This document shows, piece after piece, positions 15,311 through 24,150 of a stretch of DNA of 58,694 nt; position 1 is the first letter of the stretch, and each line of letters starts with the position of its first letter. Below the pieces are notes generated by a model. The model saw only the letters and a program-made list of their open reading frames with translations. It did not search any database and had not been told where the DNA came from. The DNA lies in contig CAVCGL010000013.1 in assembly GCA_963601915.1 (NCBI GenBank), positions 1-58,694 of the forward strand, in the 5' to 3' direction. Both the position numbers and the translations under genes were made by a program. Origin of the DNA: Butyricicoccus_A sp963601915 (lineage in GTDB: Bacteria; Bacillota; Clostridia; Oscillospirales; Butyricicoccaceae).

Positions 15311-15354
15311 TGTTGATAAACTCCTCCATCTTGACAAACTTCTTCTATCTTCTT

Positions 15355-16371
15355 CTATGATCCTGAATCCGACTCTTCTTCAATCTCATTCATTGTACCA
15401 CGTGCCAGCGCATTTTTCAAATCTTCCGACAGATCCTGCAATAATACGGCGTCCTGCTCGCGGTGTTCCTGTACTTGCTCGACTTGTTCGGCAATCTGCT
15501 CGATTTTTTCCTCCAGCCCACGTTCGGCCTGCTCTTTACGCAGCTGCTTGATTTCGTCGAGCAGCTCCGAGACCTCCTGTTCCAGCTTGCGCTGGCCTTT
15601 GAAGCGGACTTTGTTGATCTCTTCCATGAATCCGGCGGTTAGAATACCGGCGGGCATCGCGATGATGGCGGTGCCAAATACCGAGGAGATCATGCTCACC
15701 AGTCTGCCCGCGCGCGTCACCGGATAAATATCGCCGTATCCAACGGTTGTCAGCATGGCGAATGCCCAGTATAAGGCTTCAAAAAAGCTGTCAAACGAGT
15801 TCGGCTCCACCGAGAACATGACGGCGGCAGAGACAAAGCTGTATACCATCGACAGCATCAAGACCATGATGAGCAGCTTGCGCTCGCGGCGCACGGCGCG
15901 GTAAATATAAATAAAGCTCCGCGCATAGCGCATGGTCTTGAGAAAGCGCGCGCAGCGAAAGACACGCATGACGCGCAGAATTTGAATGTACTGCGTCAGC
16001 GGCATGTCCGGAAGCAGCTGCATGACAGCGGGAAATGTCGTGATGACCGGCAAAATCGCCAGCAGGTCAATCACCGCCATCGGCGTGAACGGATAGCGCA
16101 GCATAGCCTGCCGCAGCGATAGATCTTTCATGCGCGGCGAAAAATCTGCGGTGATCCAGCGCAGAATATAATCGACGATAAAGAGCGCCGTGACGATTCG
16201 ATCCAGCCAGAGAACCGGTCGGTTCCATATTTTTAACAACAGCGGAATGGCGCTCAGACAGACCAAAACGAGAATATATCTGTCATATAGTGCGCTGAAT
16301 TTGTCGTGCTGTCGGTCTTTTTCAATGATTTCGTACATCCGCTTGCGGATGTGATATGTCTGTTTCCCCAT
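15355..16371 (-). CDS. Voltage-gated-type potassium channel
   Basis: 338 residues with six transmembrane segments. S4 is Arg-rich (ILRVMRVFRCARFLKTMRYA), suggesting voltage sensitivity, and the pore carries the selectivity filter TTVGYGD. The last 90 residues form a charged coiled coil (LEQEVSELLDEIKQLRKEQA onward), probably for tetramer assembly. No RCK/TrkA domain is present. Located just upstream of yjbQ on the same strand. Confidence 0.9.
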   Translation of the reverse strand: MGKQTYHIRKRMYEIIEKDRQHDKFSALYDRYILVLVCLSAIPLLLKIWNRPVLWLDRIVTALFIVDYILRWITADFSPRMKDLSLRQAMLRYPFTPMAVIDLLAILPVITTFPAVMQLLPDMPLTQYIQILRVMRVFRCARFLKTMRYARSFIYIYRAVRRERKLLIMVLMLSMVYSFVSAAVMFSVEPNSFDSFFEALYWAFAMLTTVGYGDIYPVTRAGRLVSMISSVFGTAIIAMPAGILTAGFMEEINKVRFKGQRKLEQEVSELLDEIKQLRKEQAERGLEEKIEQIAEQVEQVQEHREQDAVLLQDLSEDLKNALARGTMNEIEEESDSGS

Positions 16372-16394
16372 ATTTTTTGTGATGCTCTGTGAGA

Positions 16395-16428
16395 GAAAGA
16401 CAGCCGCTGTCAGGAGACAGCGGCTGTA
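16395..16428 (-). terminator. Terminator of pta
   Basis: Perfect 12-bp stem ACAGCCGCTGTC / GACAGCGGCTGT with four-base loop and, on the minus strand, CTTTC. Confidence 0.8.
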
Positions 16429-16449
16429 CCAATTGCGTTCTGTGTAAAA

Positions 16450-17466
16450 TTACTTCAGACCAGCGGTGATGATAGCCATCTGGTAAACTTCATCAGCATT
16501 GCAGCCGCGGGACAGGTCGTTGATCGGAGCGTTCAGACCCTGCAGAATCGGGCCATATGCCTCGAAACCACCCAGACGCTGAGCAATCTTGTAGCCGATG
16601 TTGCCTGCGTTGATGTCCGGGAAGATGAAGGTGTTTGCCTGACCTGCAACCGGAGAACCCTTTGCCTTGGTCTTAGCAACAACCGGGGAGAATGCAGCGT
16701 CAAACTGCAGCTCGCCGTCAACTGCCAGATCCGGAGCCAGCTCCTTAGCAGCAGCGGTAGCGTCGCGCATCATGGTAACGGTCGGGCCCTTGCCGGAACC
16801 CATGGTGGAGTAGGACAGCATAGCAACCTTCGGGTCGATGCCGAAAGCAGCGCCGGTCTTTGCGGTCTCGATAGCAACCTCAGCGATCTTCTGAGCAGCA
16901 GTCAGAGTAACTTCGCCGGTCTTCTTGTCAACGGTATCCTCATAGGAGATGTTGATGGCGCAGTCGCCCATAGCGTACATCTCTTCGCCGCCATCCTTAG
17001 CCGGACGGCTCAGAATAAAGCAGGAGCTTACGAGATGTGCACCCGGCTTGGTCTTAACCAGCTGCAGAGCCGGACGAACGGTGTCAGCGGTGGAGTAAGT
17101 AGCGCCGCCCAGCAGAGCGTCAGCCTTGCCCATCTTGACCAGCATGGTGCCGAAGTAGTTGCCCTTTGCCAGGTTTGCCTTGACGGTATCCATGTCCATC
17201 TTGCCCTTGCGCAGCTCGAACATCTTCTGAGCCATCTCATCGAACTCTGCGTAGTTTGCCGGATCAATGATGGTAGCCTTCTCAATGTCGAAACCGCCCT
17301 GTGCAGCAGCAGCCTTTACTTCGTCAACGCCGCCGATCAGGATAACGTCCATCAGGTCATCCTTGAGCAGACGAGCGGTAGCTTCCAGAATACGAGCATC
17401 CGGACCCTCTGTGAAAACGATAGTTCTGCGCTCTGCCTTCAGAGCAGCAATCAGATTCTCAAACAT
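16450..17466 (-). CDS. pta: Phosphate acetyltransferase
   Basis: 338 residues, the short single-domain form. Converts acetyl-CoA and phosphate to acetyl phosphate; with acetate kinase (not in this window) it yields ATP and acetate. Family signatures include FTEGPDARILEAT, GTMLVKMGKADALLGGA, YSTMGSGKG and FPDINAGNIGYKIAQRLGGF. ATG 17466 is chosen because TGGAGGG lies upstream; the open frame continues 35 codons further but crosses the promoter. Confidence 0.95.
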   Translation of the reverse strand: MFENLIAALKAERRTIVFTEGPDARILEATARLLKDDLMDVILIGGVDEVKAAAAQGGFDIEKATIIDPANYAEFDEMAQKMFELRKGKMDMDTVKANLAKGNYFGTMLVKMGKADALLGGATYSTADTVRPALQLVKTKPGAHLVSSCFILSRPAKDGGEEMYAMGDCAINISYEDTVDKKTGEVTLTAAQKIAEVAIETAKTGAAFGIDPKVAMLSYSTMGSGKGPTVTMMRDATAAAKELAPDLAVDGELQFDAAFSPVVAKTKAKGSPVAGQANTFIFPDINAGNIGYKIAQRLGGFEAYGPILQGLNAPINDLSRGCNADEVYQMAIITAGLK

Positions 17467-17541
17467 TGGTTTTCCCTCCAAAAATGAATTTACACATTCT
17501 TTTCCGCGGAGAGGACACGCCTCCCGTTGGTTGATATAACC

Positions 17542-17571
17542 ATTATACAACTTTTTGTTTGATATGTTCAA
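17542..17571 (-). promoter_or_regulatory. Promoter of pta
   Basis: Minus strand TTGAAC, 18-bp spacer, TATAAT, about 75 bp upstream of the ATG. Confidence 0.75.
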
Positions 17572-17643
17572 GGGATATTGGCAATTTTATGGGGAAACGC
17601 ACAAAAAATCCGAAGAATTATGGGAGAACGCGAAAAAGACCGC

Positions 17644-18585
17644 TTATCCCATCAGAAATGCCAGATAACAGGCAAGAATACCCAACGGGCAGATAATCTG
17701 TGTCGCTCTGTTGCGGAACTTCATCATAATCCACAGCAGCGGCAGAGCGGCTGCGCCGCACAGCATCAGAATCACGGTGTGCGGATCGCTAAAATCATAG
17801 ACAGAGCCGCGGTACAGGATGTCCACCACTGCCATGATGATAAAATTGAAGATATTGCTGCCAACAATGTTGCCGAACGCGATGTCTACGTTCTTCATGC
17901 GCAGCAGCGCAACGGTAGAGGACGCCTCCGGCAGACTGGTCGCAATGCCGAGGAACAGCGCACCTGCCATGCCTTGACCCAAATGCAGGCGGAGCGAGAT
18001 GGCATCGGTGATGTACGTGATCGCAATGCTGAGAACGACAATGCCAATGCTGACGAGCACGAAACGCACAGCGATTTGCGGCACGGTGAGCGGGCTGGTG
18101 TCCTCTTCGTCGGAATCGTCACTGTCTTCTGCGGACATATACCGGATGCTCAGAATGTACATCAAGACGATAATGACGGAAGAGAGGCTGATGCTCAGGA
18201 TCTGGATGCGCAGGATGCCCAGCCAGTCGAGAATCATGACGAGATAACAGACAAAGACAAATACCGTGACCATGCGGTGGCTGTCGGACAGCTTTCCCTC
18301 GCGGAAGGTGCGCGCAAAGATGAGCAGGAAAAACGACAGCATGGCCATGTTAAACAGGTCGCTGCCCAAGATATTGCCCAGACATAGTCCCGGCTGGTGA
18401 ATCAGCACCGTAGACGAGATACTGGTGAACAGTTCCGGCAGACTGGTGACAGCGGACAGCATGATGCCGCCGATAAAGGCACCGGACAGGCTGGTTTTCT
18501 TGTCGAGCAAATCCACATAGTCGGATGCCTTGACGGAAAACAGCACGACACCGGCGGCAACGAGCAGGTACAACAAATAAATCAT
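17644..18585 (-). CDS. CaCA-superfamily cation (Ca2+/Na+ type) antiporter
   Basis: 313 residues, ten hydrophobic segments in two inverted halves. The paired alpha motifs are AVTSLPELFTS...GNILGSDLFN and GIATSLPEASS...GNIVGSNIFN, diagnostic of YrbG-type exchangers. It extrudes divalent cation in exchange for Na+ or H+. GGAGGA precedes the ATG. Expression is probably controlled by the riboswitch and terminator at 18627-18783, which suggests Mn2+ as a relevant substrate. Confidence 0.9.
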   Translation of the reverse strand: MIYLLYLLVAAGVVLFSVKASDYVDLLDKKTSLSGAFIGGIMLSAVTSLPELFTSISSTVLIHQPGLCLGNILGSDLFNMAMLSFFLLIFARTFREGKLSDSHRMVTVFVFVCYLVMILDWLGILRIQILSISLSSVIIVLMYILSIRYMSAEDSDDSDEEDTSPLTVPQIAVRFVLVSIGIVVLSIAITYITDAISLRLHLGQGMAGALFLGIATSLPEASSTVALLRMKNVDIAFGNIVGSNIFNFIIMAVVDILYRGSVYDFSDPHTVILMLCGAAALPLLWIMMKFRNRATQIICPLGILACYLAFLMG

Positions 18586-18626
18586 AAATTTCTTCCTCCA
18601 GACAGCATGTCCTCCGTGCAGAGAAT

Positions 18627-18687
18627 AAAAAAAGACCCATAGACGATGATATAGTAGGATTCCCTACTGTACCTTCGTCTATGAGTC
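18627..18687 (-). terminator. Riboswitch-controlled terminator upstream of the cation antiporter
   Basis: Minus strand: GACTCATAGACGA pairs with TCGTCTATGGGTC, enclosing a second short stem (AGTAGG/CCTACT), followed by seven T. The 5' arm overlaps the 3' strand of the aptamer's closing stem, so the two structures exclude each other. Confidence 0.85.
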
Positions 18688-18783
18688 TCATTTTTTAAGA
18701 AAATACCAGTCGATGGACGCATCGACGCGATTGTTGATATTTCCACGGCTTTCGCCGCAAACTACTCCCTCACCGAGGTTTCT
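18671..18783 (-). promoter_or_regulatory. Probable yybP-ykoY (Mn2+) riboswitch aptamer
   Basis: On the minus strand the RNA has GGGAGUAG, then a GAAA-capped stem (GCGGC/GCCGU), then a lower stem (GGAAAUAUC/GGUAUUUUC) with a CAAU-containing internal loop below an upper stem GUCGAUG/CAUCGAC. This is the order in the yybP-ykoY family. ACCU-CG...UGAG can pair with CUCA...CG-AAGGU to close it, sequestering the terminator arm, so ligand should turn expression on. The identification is by eye; the extra 3' stem of some members is missing. Confidence 0.65.
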
Positions 18784-18796
18784 ATTGTGTGACTAC

Positions 18797-18826
18797 ACTA
18801 TAGCATGGCGAGGCGCAGCGTGTCAA
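18797..18826 (-). promoter_or_regulatory. Promoter of the riboswitch-antiporter unit
   Basis: Minus strand TTGACA (18826-18821), 18-bp spacer, TATAGT (18802-18797). It starts immediately downstream of azlD. Confidence 0.75.
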
Positions 18827-18844
18827 GATTCGATTGGTACTCGC

Positions 18845-19150
18845 TCACAAAAACAGCTCCAGCACGAATACCACGGCGCAGGCGACAACGGCGACCTGAA
18901 ACAGGCTGCCGCCGAACCAAGCGAGCGCAATGTCTGCAATAAGGGCGGCGAGGCCTGCCCACATGCTGTCGGTTGCCTGCACGATAGCGGGGAAGGTCAT
19001 GACGGCGAGCGTCACATACGGCACATAAAATAAAAACGAGCGGATGGTCTGGTTTTTGATTTCCTTCCGAATCAGCGTCAGCGGCAAAACGCGAATCAAA
19101 TACGTGACGCCTGCCATGACGGCGATGTAAATCCAAGCATTATTGAGCAT
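18845..19150 (-). CDS. azlD: AzlD-family branched-chain amino acid exporter subunit
   Basis: 101 residues, four hydrophobic segments, with VTYLIRVLPLTLIRKE typical of AzlD. Works with AzlC to export branched-chain amino acids or analogues. Overlaps the azlC end by 11 bases. Confidence 0.85.
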   Translation of the reverse strand: MLNNAWIYIAVMAGVTYLIRVLPLTLIRKEIKNQTIRSFLFYVPYVTLAVMTFPAIVQATDSMWAGLAALIADIALAWFGGSLFQVAVVACAVVFVLELFL

Positions 19151-19859
19151 GTTCTTCCTCCTTTACCGGGAATGCAACCGCCGCAATGCCTGCAATGACA
19201 ACGGTCAGAATAATGGTGCGCATACCGGAGGAAATATGAGAGATGACCGGCAGAACGGACATGGCAAGACTTGCCGCCATGGAGATGGCAACGAGACCGG
19301 CGATGACCTTGTTTTTGCGTCCGGGCGGGATGATGATCGCCAAAAACATGCCGTACAGACCGACACCCAACGCGCTGACAACGTGATGCGGCAGAATATT
19401 GCCGACCGCAATGCCGATCGCGGTGCCAATCGTCCAGGCGGGAATGGAAATTGCCATCATACCGTAATTGTACCACGGGTTGAGCTTGTCCGGGACAATG
19501 CTGGCGACGCCGAAAATCTCATCCGTGATGCCCCAGCCGATGAGCAGGCGGTGAATGAGCGGCAGATCCGGCGCGAGCTTTTGGCTCAGCGAACAGGACA
19601 TGAGCAGATACCGCGCATTGATGACCAGCATCATGATTGCCATTTCTATGTATCCGGCTCCAGCCTGAATGACATTGAAGCCGGCGTATTCTCCCGCGGA
19701 CGCAACCGTTGTCACACTGGCCGCCGCACCCTGTAACGCCGTCAATCCGGCATTTCGCGCCGCGATGCCCAGCGTAAACGATACCGCGAGATACCCCAGC
19801 GCAATCGGTACACCGTTTTGAATGCCGCGACGGAACCATGCGGCATTGTTGAGTTTCAT
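19140..19859 (-). CDS. azlC: AzlC-family branched-chain amino acid exporter
   Basis: 239 residues, with family motifs FRRGIQNGVPIALGYLAVSF, GEYAGFNVIQAG and NARYLLMSCSLSQKL. The ATG at 19859 is chosen because GGAGGA lies upstream of it; the longer frame would begin inside that site. First gene of azlCD, driven by the promoter at 19898-19926. Confidence 0.88.
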   Translation of the reverse strand: MKLNNAAWFRRGIQNGVPIALGYLAVSFTLGIAARNAGLTALQGAAASVTTVASAGEYAGFNVIQAGAGYIEMAIMMLVINARYLLMSCSLSQKLAPDLPLIHRLLIGWGITDEIFGVASIVPDKLNPWYNYGMMAISIPAWTIGTAIGIAVGNILPHHVVSALGVGLYGMFLAIIIPPGRKNKVIAGLVAISMAASLAMSVLPVISHISSGMRTIILTVVIAGIAAVAFPVKEEEHAQ

Positions 19860-19897
19860 ACAATCTTCCTCCACATCTTAAAAAACATCTACCGCTT

Positions 19898-19926
19898 ATT
19901 GTAACGCGCGGAGCTGGTTCCGTCAA
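19898..19926 (-). promoter_or_regulatory. Promoter of azlCD
   Basis: Minus strand TTGACG, 17-bp spacer, TACAAT. Confidence 0.7.
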
Positions 19927-19982
19927 TTGCAGAAATCGTTTTCTATAAAACTATTTGTATAATACAATATAAAATATACGGA

Positions 19983-21044
19983 TTATTGGGCATCTAGCAT
20001 GGTGATTTGCGTGTCCGTGTAATAATGGGTCAAAATCTCTTGATAGCTTTTTCCATCCTCTGCCATTTTTCGTGCGCCGTACTGGCTCATGCCGACGCCG
20101 TGCCCATATCCCTGCGTGTGAAAGGTGAGCGAGGTGTCCGTCGTCTTGATGGTAAAGTGGGTGGAATTCAGCCCAAACAGCGAGCGAACCTCGGTGCCTT
20201 TCAGCTCTTGCCCGCCGATTTTACAGGTGCGCACGCCGCCTGCTTCCGAGGTGTCAATGTCCGTAAACCAGGTCTTGGGCAAGCCGGTCAGATTGATGTC
20301 GGGATATTTGGTCAGCATGATTTGCCGGAATTCTTCTGCGCCCAGCGTCACAGAGGCATCGTACTTGGGGCAATCGGCATCGCCCGTGCTGTCCACGGTG
20401 GTGAGATAGGGAATATCGGTTCCCCAGACGCTGACGGCGGCTTCGGTCTGCTGCGCCGCGGCGGAGTGAAAGACAGCGGCAATCGGCGCACCGTTGTACG
20501 TTACGACCTGTCCGCTTGTCTCGCGCACAGCGGTGCGGATCTTCTCTGTCCAGGCGTCGGCGTTGCTGCCCCATTGCTGCTTGGCCTCCGTGTCCAAATC
20601 GGTAAAGGCGGCGCAGTGCGTGTAATCGGCACAAACTGCCGCGTCCGGATGCTGCGTGTCCGTGCCCAGAGACTGTTTATAGACGGCAAACGTCCGCGCA
20701 GCGACAGCCTGCGCTTTGAGCGCTTCCTCCGGAAACGAAGCGGGCATTTCCGCCGCCAGGGCACCGGCGGTGTAGTCCTCCAGGGACATCTCGTGCACAT
20801 CGCCGTTGATGAGGACAGTGATGGTTCTGCTGGGTGCGCCGTCATTTTGCGTTTCAGATGCTGGATGCTCTTCATTTTCTGCATTCTCTGCGCCTGCATT
20901 CTGCACGTCTAAATTATTTTCAACATTGTTTACAATATGGACATTTTCTGTAGTTTCTGACATATTTTTGTAGTATTTTACCCCGACAGGCAGAACAAAT
21001 GCCAGAAAAATGATGAAAAACACCCGAAAAAGTACTCGTTTCAT
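19983..21044 (-). CDS. spoIID: Stage II sporulation protein D (lytic transglycosylase)
   Basis: 353 residues: an N-terminal transmembrane segment (about 5-25), an Asn/Glu-rich linker, then the SpoIID/LytB domain with the catalytic-Glu region LAAEMPASFPEEALKAQAVA and the C-terminal motif GYGHGVGMSQYGA. It cleaves peptidoglycan glycan strands during mother-cell engulfment with SpoIIP and SpoIIM. ATG 21044 follows GAAGGAATG. Sigma-E control is expected, but I could not place the promoter confidently. Confidence 0.92.
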   Translation of the reverse strand: MKRVLFRVFFIIFLAFVLPVGVKYYKNMSETTENVHIVNNVENNLDVQNAGAENAENEEHPASETQNDGAPSRTITVLINGDVHEMSLEDYTAGALAAEMPASFPEEALKAQAVAARTFAVYKQSLGTDTQHPDAAVCADYTHCAAFTDLDTEAKQQWGSNADAWTEKIRTAVRETSGQVVTYNGAPIAAVFHSAAAQQTEAAVSVWGTDIPYLTTVDSTGDADCPKYDASVTLGAEEFRQIMLTKYPDINLTGLPKTWFTDIDTSEAGGVRTCKIGGQELKGTEVRSLFGLNSTHFTIKTTDTSLTFHTQGYGHGVGMSQYGARKMAEDGKSYQEILTHYYTDTQITMLDAQ

Positions 21045-21196
21045 AATCCATTCCTTCTCTTTGACAGGTACGCGCTGGTTTGACATATTTGCAGGATTGA
21101 TGTAATATATAATTCATATGAAGTAACATGTTCTGCCTTCTGCGGCTGTTCTGCGCTGTGCGGAGGGGCGGAGATCTGATTGATGAGGTGATTCCA

Positions 21197-22564
21197 ATGG
21201 TTGACATGATGAAAGATATGAGACCCTCCGTCATTGACAATCTATGCAATAACTTCGAGGATCATAACCTGATCCAGCCGAAGATGTTCTCCAAGTACGC
21301 AGTAAAGCGTGGTCTGCGAAATGCGGACGGCACCGGTGTGCTCGCCGGCATTACCTGCGTATCCAATGTACATGGCTACATGGTAAACGAGGGCGAAGTA
21401 GAGCCGATTGAAGGCCGCCTGACCTACCGCGGACATAACCTGTATGATCTGCTGGACGGCTTTGACGCAGAAGACCGCTTTGGTTTTCCGGAAACCGCTT
21501 ACCTGCTGCTGAGTGGCGCGCTGCCGACACAGGAACAACTGGATGACTTTACCGAGATGCTGGCGGACGCCTGTTCTTTGCCGGACAACTTTACCGAGGA
21601 CGTCATCATGCGTGCGCCGAGCCGCGATATTATGAACAAGCTGGCAGTGTCCACGCTGGCACTGTATTCCTATGACCCGAATCCGGATGACACCAGCCTG
21701 CAAAACATCGTGCGGCAGGCCGTCAATCTGATTGCGAAGTTCCCGGTTATCATTTCTCATGCGTATCAGTCCAAGCGCCGATACTATGACAATGCATCGA
21801 TGTTCCTGCATATGCCGGATCGCAATTATACAACCGCAGAAAACATTTTGAGCCTGATTCGACCGGACGGCATGTTTACCCGCGAGGAAGCAATGCTGCT
21901 CGACCGCTGCCTGATTATTCATGCAGAGCATGGCGGCGGTAACAACTCCGCTTTTGCAACGCGTGTCGTTTCGTCCTCTGCTACCGATACCTATTCTGCA
22001 ATTGCTGCGGCAATCGGCTCTCTGAAGGGCCCGCGCCACGGCGGTGCCAATCTGCGCGTCTGCAAGCAGTTTGATGAAATGAAGGCAAACATCTCCAATT
22101 GGGAAGATGAAGACGAAGTGCTGGAATATCTGTGCAAGATCATGCGCAAGGAAGCCGGAGACGGCTCCGGCCTGATTTACGGCATGGGACATGCGGTCTA
22201 CACGCTGTCCGACCCGCGTGCCGTTGCACTGAAAAATACCGCGCGCCCGCTGGCTGCACAGAAGGGCTTCGAGCGCGAATTTAACCTGATTGAGCTGACC
22301 GAGCGTCTGGCACCGGAGGCATTTTACCGCGTGCGCGGCGAGCACAAGATTATGTGTGCGAATGTCGATATGTATTCCGGTCTGGTATATGAGATGTTGG
22401 GCATTCCGCAGGAAATGTACACGCCGCTGTTTGCGACAGCCCGCATTGTCGGCTGGCTGGCACACCGCATCGAAGAGGTGACCACCGGCGGCAAGATCAT
22501 CCGTCCGGCATACAAGCCGATTATTTCCCGTTCGAGTTATATTCCGATTGCCGAGCGCGGCTAA
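21197..22564 (+). CDS. Citrate synthase
   Basis: 455 residues. Condenses oxaloacetate and acetyl-CoA to citrate. Active-site regions HAEHGGGNNSAFATRV, GSLKGPRHGGAN, GMGHAVYTLSDPRA and the C-terminal Arg-rich segment RIVGWLAHRIEE are present. Belongs to the longer clostridial citrate synthase group. ATG 21197 is chosen for GAGGTG six bases upstream; earlier in-frame Met codons lack a ribosome site. No other TCA genes are adjacent; in anaerobes it normally supplies 2-oxoglutarate for glutamate. Confidence 0.93.
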   Translation: MVDMMKDMRPSVIDNLCNNFEDHNLIQPKMFSKYAVKRGLRNADGTGVLAGITCVSNVHGYMVNEGEVEPIEGRLTYRGHNLYDLLDGFDAEDRFGFPETAYLLLSGALPTQEQLDDFTEMLADACSLPDNFTEDVIMRAPSRDIMNKLAVSTLALYSYDPNPDDTSLQNIVRQAVNLIAKFPVIISHAYQSKRRYYDNASMFLHMPDRNYTTAENILSLIRPDGMFTREEAMLLDRCLIIHAEHGGGNNSAFATRVVSSSATDTYSAIAAAIGSLKGPRHGGANLRVCKQFDEMKANISNWEDEDEVLEYLCKIMRKEAGDGSGLIYGMGHAVYTLSDPRAVALKNTARPLAAQKGFEREFNLIELTERLAPEAFYRVRGEHKIMCANVDMYSGLVYEMLGIPQEMYTPLFATARIVGWLAHRIEEVTTGGKIIRPAYKPIISRSSYIPIAERG

Positions 22565-22582
22565 TTGGATGAATAAAAATAG

Positions 22583-22626
22583 AAAAAGCGTCAGTCCCGG
22601 AAACAACCGGTTCTGACGCTTTTTTG
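22583..22626 (+). terminator. Terminator of citrate synthase
   Basis: Stem AAGCGTCAG...CTGACGCTT, with inner CCGG/CCGG, followed by TTTTTT. Confidence 0.9.
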
Positions 22627-22653
22627 CTGTTGCACTTTGTATGATAATCTGTC

Positions 22654-22726
22654 TGGCTCCCTCTTACGCACAGACCAAACTTGTCTCTCCCTTTGGGAGA
22701 GATGTCGCGTAGCGACAGAGAGGGCT
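22654..22726. repeat. Intergenic palindromic repeat element 1
   Basis: Flanks read GGCTCCCTCT and AGAGAGGGCT in inverse orientation. Inside are two small hairpins, CTCTCCC-TTTG-GGGAGAG and TGTCGC-GTA-GCGACA. Sequences of this kind are dispersed intergenic repeats (REP/MITE-like) in gut Firmicutes; copy number cannot be judged here. Confidence 0.6.
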
Positions 22727-22782
22727 AATACCAGCTAGCATGGTTTTTGGAGGTTTACCCTGATACGAATTTGTTCGCGTGC

Positions 22783-22833
22783 TGCTCCTTCCGTCACGGC
22801 TTGCGCCGTGCCACCTTCCTCAGAGAGGAAGGC
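22783..22833. repeat. Intergenic palindromic repeat element 2
   Basis: Hairpins CACGGC-TTGC-GCCGTG and CCTTCCTC-AGA-GAGGAAGG, bounded by GCTCCTTC and GAAGGC. A second REP-like element in the same gap, of the kind seen between genes in related genomes. Confidence 0.6.
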
Positions 22834-22850
22834 TTTTGGCAGAGAAGACG

Positions 22851-23060
22851 CTATTTTTTCTTCATCATGCGGTCAAGCCGTTCCTGCAGCTTGGCGCGGC
22901 GGGACTGTGCGGCGGCGCGGTCGATGGAGACAATCGCGCCGTTTTCTAGCTCGACGAAATCTCCGTCCTGTAAGCCATCCGGTGCGGGAACGTCTATCAT
23001 GCCGGACTGGGTCTCTACGACGGCAATCCCGTTTTCAATGCGGTCAACGATACCTTTCAC
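22851..23060 (-). CDS. DUF3006 family small protein
   Basis: 69 residues starting with GTG: a small beta domain (KGIVDRIENGIAVVET, DGDFVEL) and a basic helical tail (RRAKLQERLDRMMKKK). DUF3006 genes commonly sit with competence-type metallo-beta-lactamase genes, as here, where the start overlaps the upstream stop by four bases (GTGA). Function unknown. Confidence 0.8.
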   Translation of the reverse strand: MKGIVDRIENGIAVVETQSGMIDVPAPDGLQDGDFVELENGAIVSIDRAAAQSRRAKLQERLDRMMKKK

Positions 23061-23965
23061 GCGGCAAGACTCACCTTTCCGTTTTTCAGCTGCAGCACAA
23101 CGGTTCCGTCCTTGGCTGTCTCGTAAATTTTCGTGCCGAGCGGCTCCAGATAGTCAAATACCTCGTTGTTTGGCAGACCGTAGGAATTTCCATCCGCATA
23201 AGAGATGACGGCATAAGAAGGAGAAACCGCCTGAATAAAGTCTTTGGACGATGCCGTGCGTGAGCCGTGATGGGCAACCTTGAGTACGTCACAGGGGAGC
23301 AGATTCGGCACATTGCGCAGCATATCCTTCTCGACAGCGGCGGTTGTGTCGCCGGTAAACAGCGCACTGCATCCGTTGGCATCCAAGCGACAGACCAGAG
23401 ACCAGGTGTTCGGGTCGCTCTTGCTGTATGTGTCTGCACTGTCCGGGCCCGGCGCGAGCACGGTCAGCTTTGCTCCGCTGTCGCCAATCGGAATGACATC
23501 ACCGATGTCAGGAAACTGCGGCTGAATGCCCTCGTTGTCGATGGCGTCCAGTAATTTTTCGTAAATATCCGTGTCCATGGCCTCGTCGGACATATAAATC
23601 GCATCGACTTGGAAGGCGTCAAACACGCTGACAAGACCGCCAATATGGTCTTCGTGCGGATGCGTGGCAATCACAGCGTCTAGTTCTGCGATGCCCTGCC
23701 GCGAAAGATAATCGACAACCGTGCTTCCGGCGGAAGCCTTGCCGCCGTCAATGAGAACCGCATCGTCTCCGCAGACAATGAGTTCTGCATCGCCCTGTCC
23801 GACGTTGATGAAATGCAGGTTGGTTGCATCCTCCGCAGATGTGTTGGAAAGAGAACCGGAGATTCCCTCGCTGGGGTGCGTAGCAGGCAAAAATTCCTTG
23901 CTGAATGCAAATGCAACCAGCACCATTGCCATAATCACCCATAAAAAATTATGTCGTTTCTTCAT
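23057..23965 (-). CDS. ComEC/Rec2-like metallo-beta-lactamase-fold protein, secreted or anchored
   Basis: 302 residues: an N-terminal hydrophobic anchor (NFLWVIMAMVLVAFAF), then an MBL domain with ATHPHEDHIGG (HxHxDH), FTGD and VAHHGS. It corresponds to the hydrolase part of ComEC without the channel. Members may degrade DNA strands or phosphodiesters outside the cell. The ATG at 23965 follows AGAGGGG. Confidence 0.88.
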   Translation of the reverse strand: MKKRHNFLWVIMAMVLVAFAFSKEFLPATHPSEGISGSLSNTSAEDATNLHFINVGQGDAELIVCGDDAVLIDGGKASAGSTVVDYLSRQGIAELDAVIATHPHEDHIGGLVSVFDAFQVDAIYMSDEAMDTDIYEKLLDAIDNEGIQPQFPDIGDVIPIGDSGAKLTVLAPGPDSADTYSKSDPNTWSLVCRLDANGCSALFTGDTTAAVEKDMLRNVPNLLPCDVLKVAHHGSRTASSKDFIQAVSPSYAVISYADGNSYGLPNNEVFDYLEPLGTKIYETAKDGTVVLQLKNGKVSLAA

Positions 23966-24150
23966 AAAATCCCCTCTTTTGTCGCAAATCGTTATGATTA
24001 GTATACCAGCAAATGCATATAGATGCAAACCATAGGATCAATGCAACCAGCAGGTGCGCTGTTGCCGCGTCAACATGGTGGTATGCGCACGGAGAATATG
24101 CTATAGTGAAGATGAAAAAAGAGAAAACGTATCGAGAGGAGGCTGGTGAT

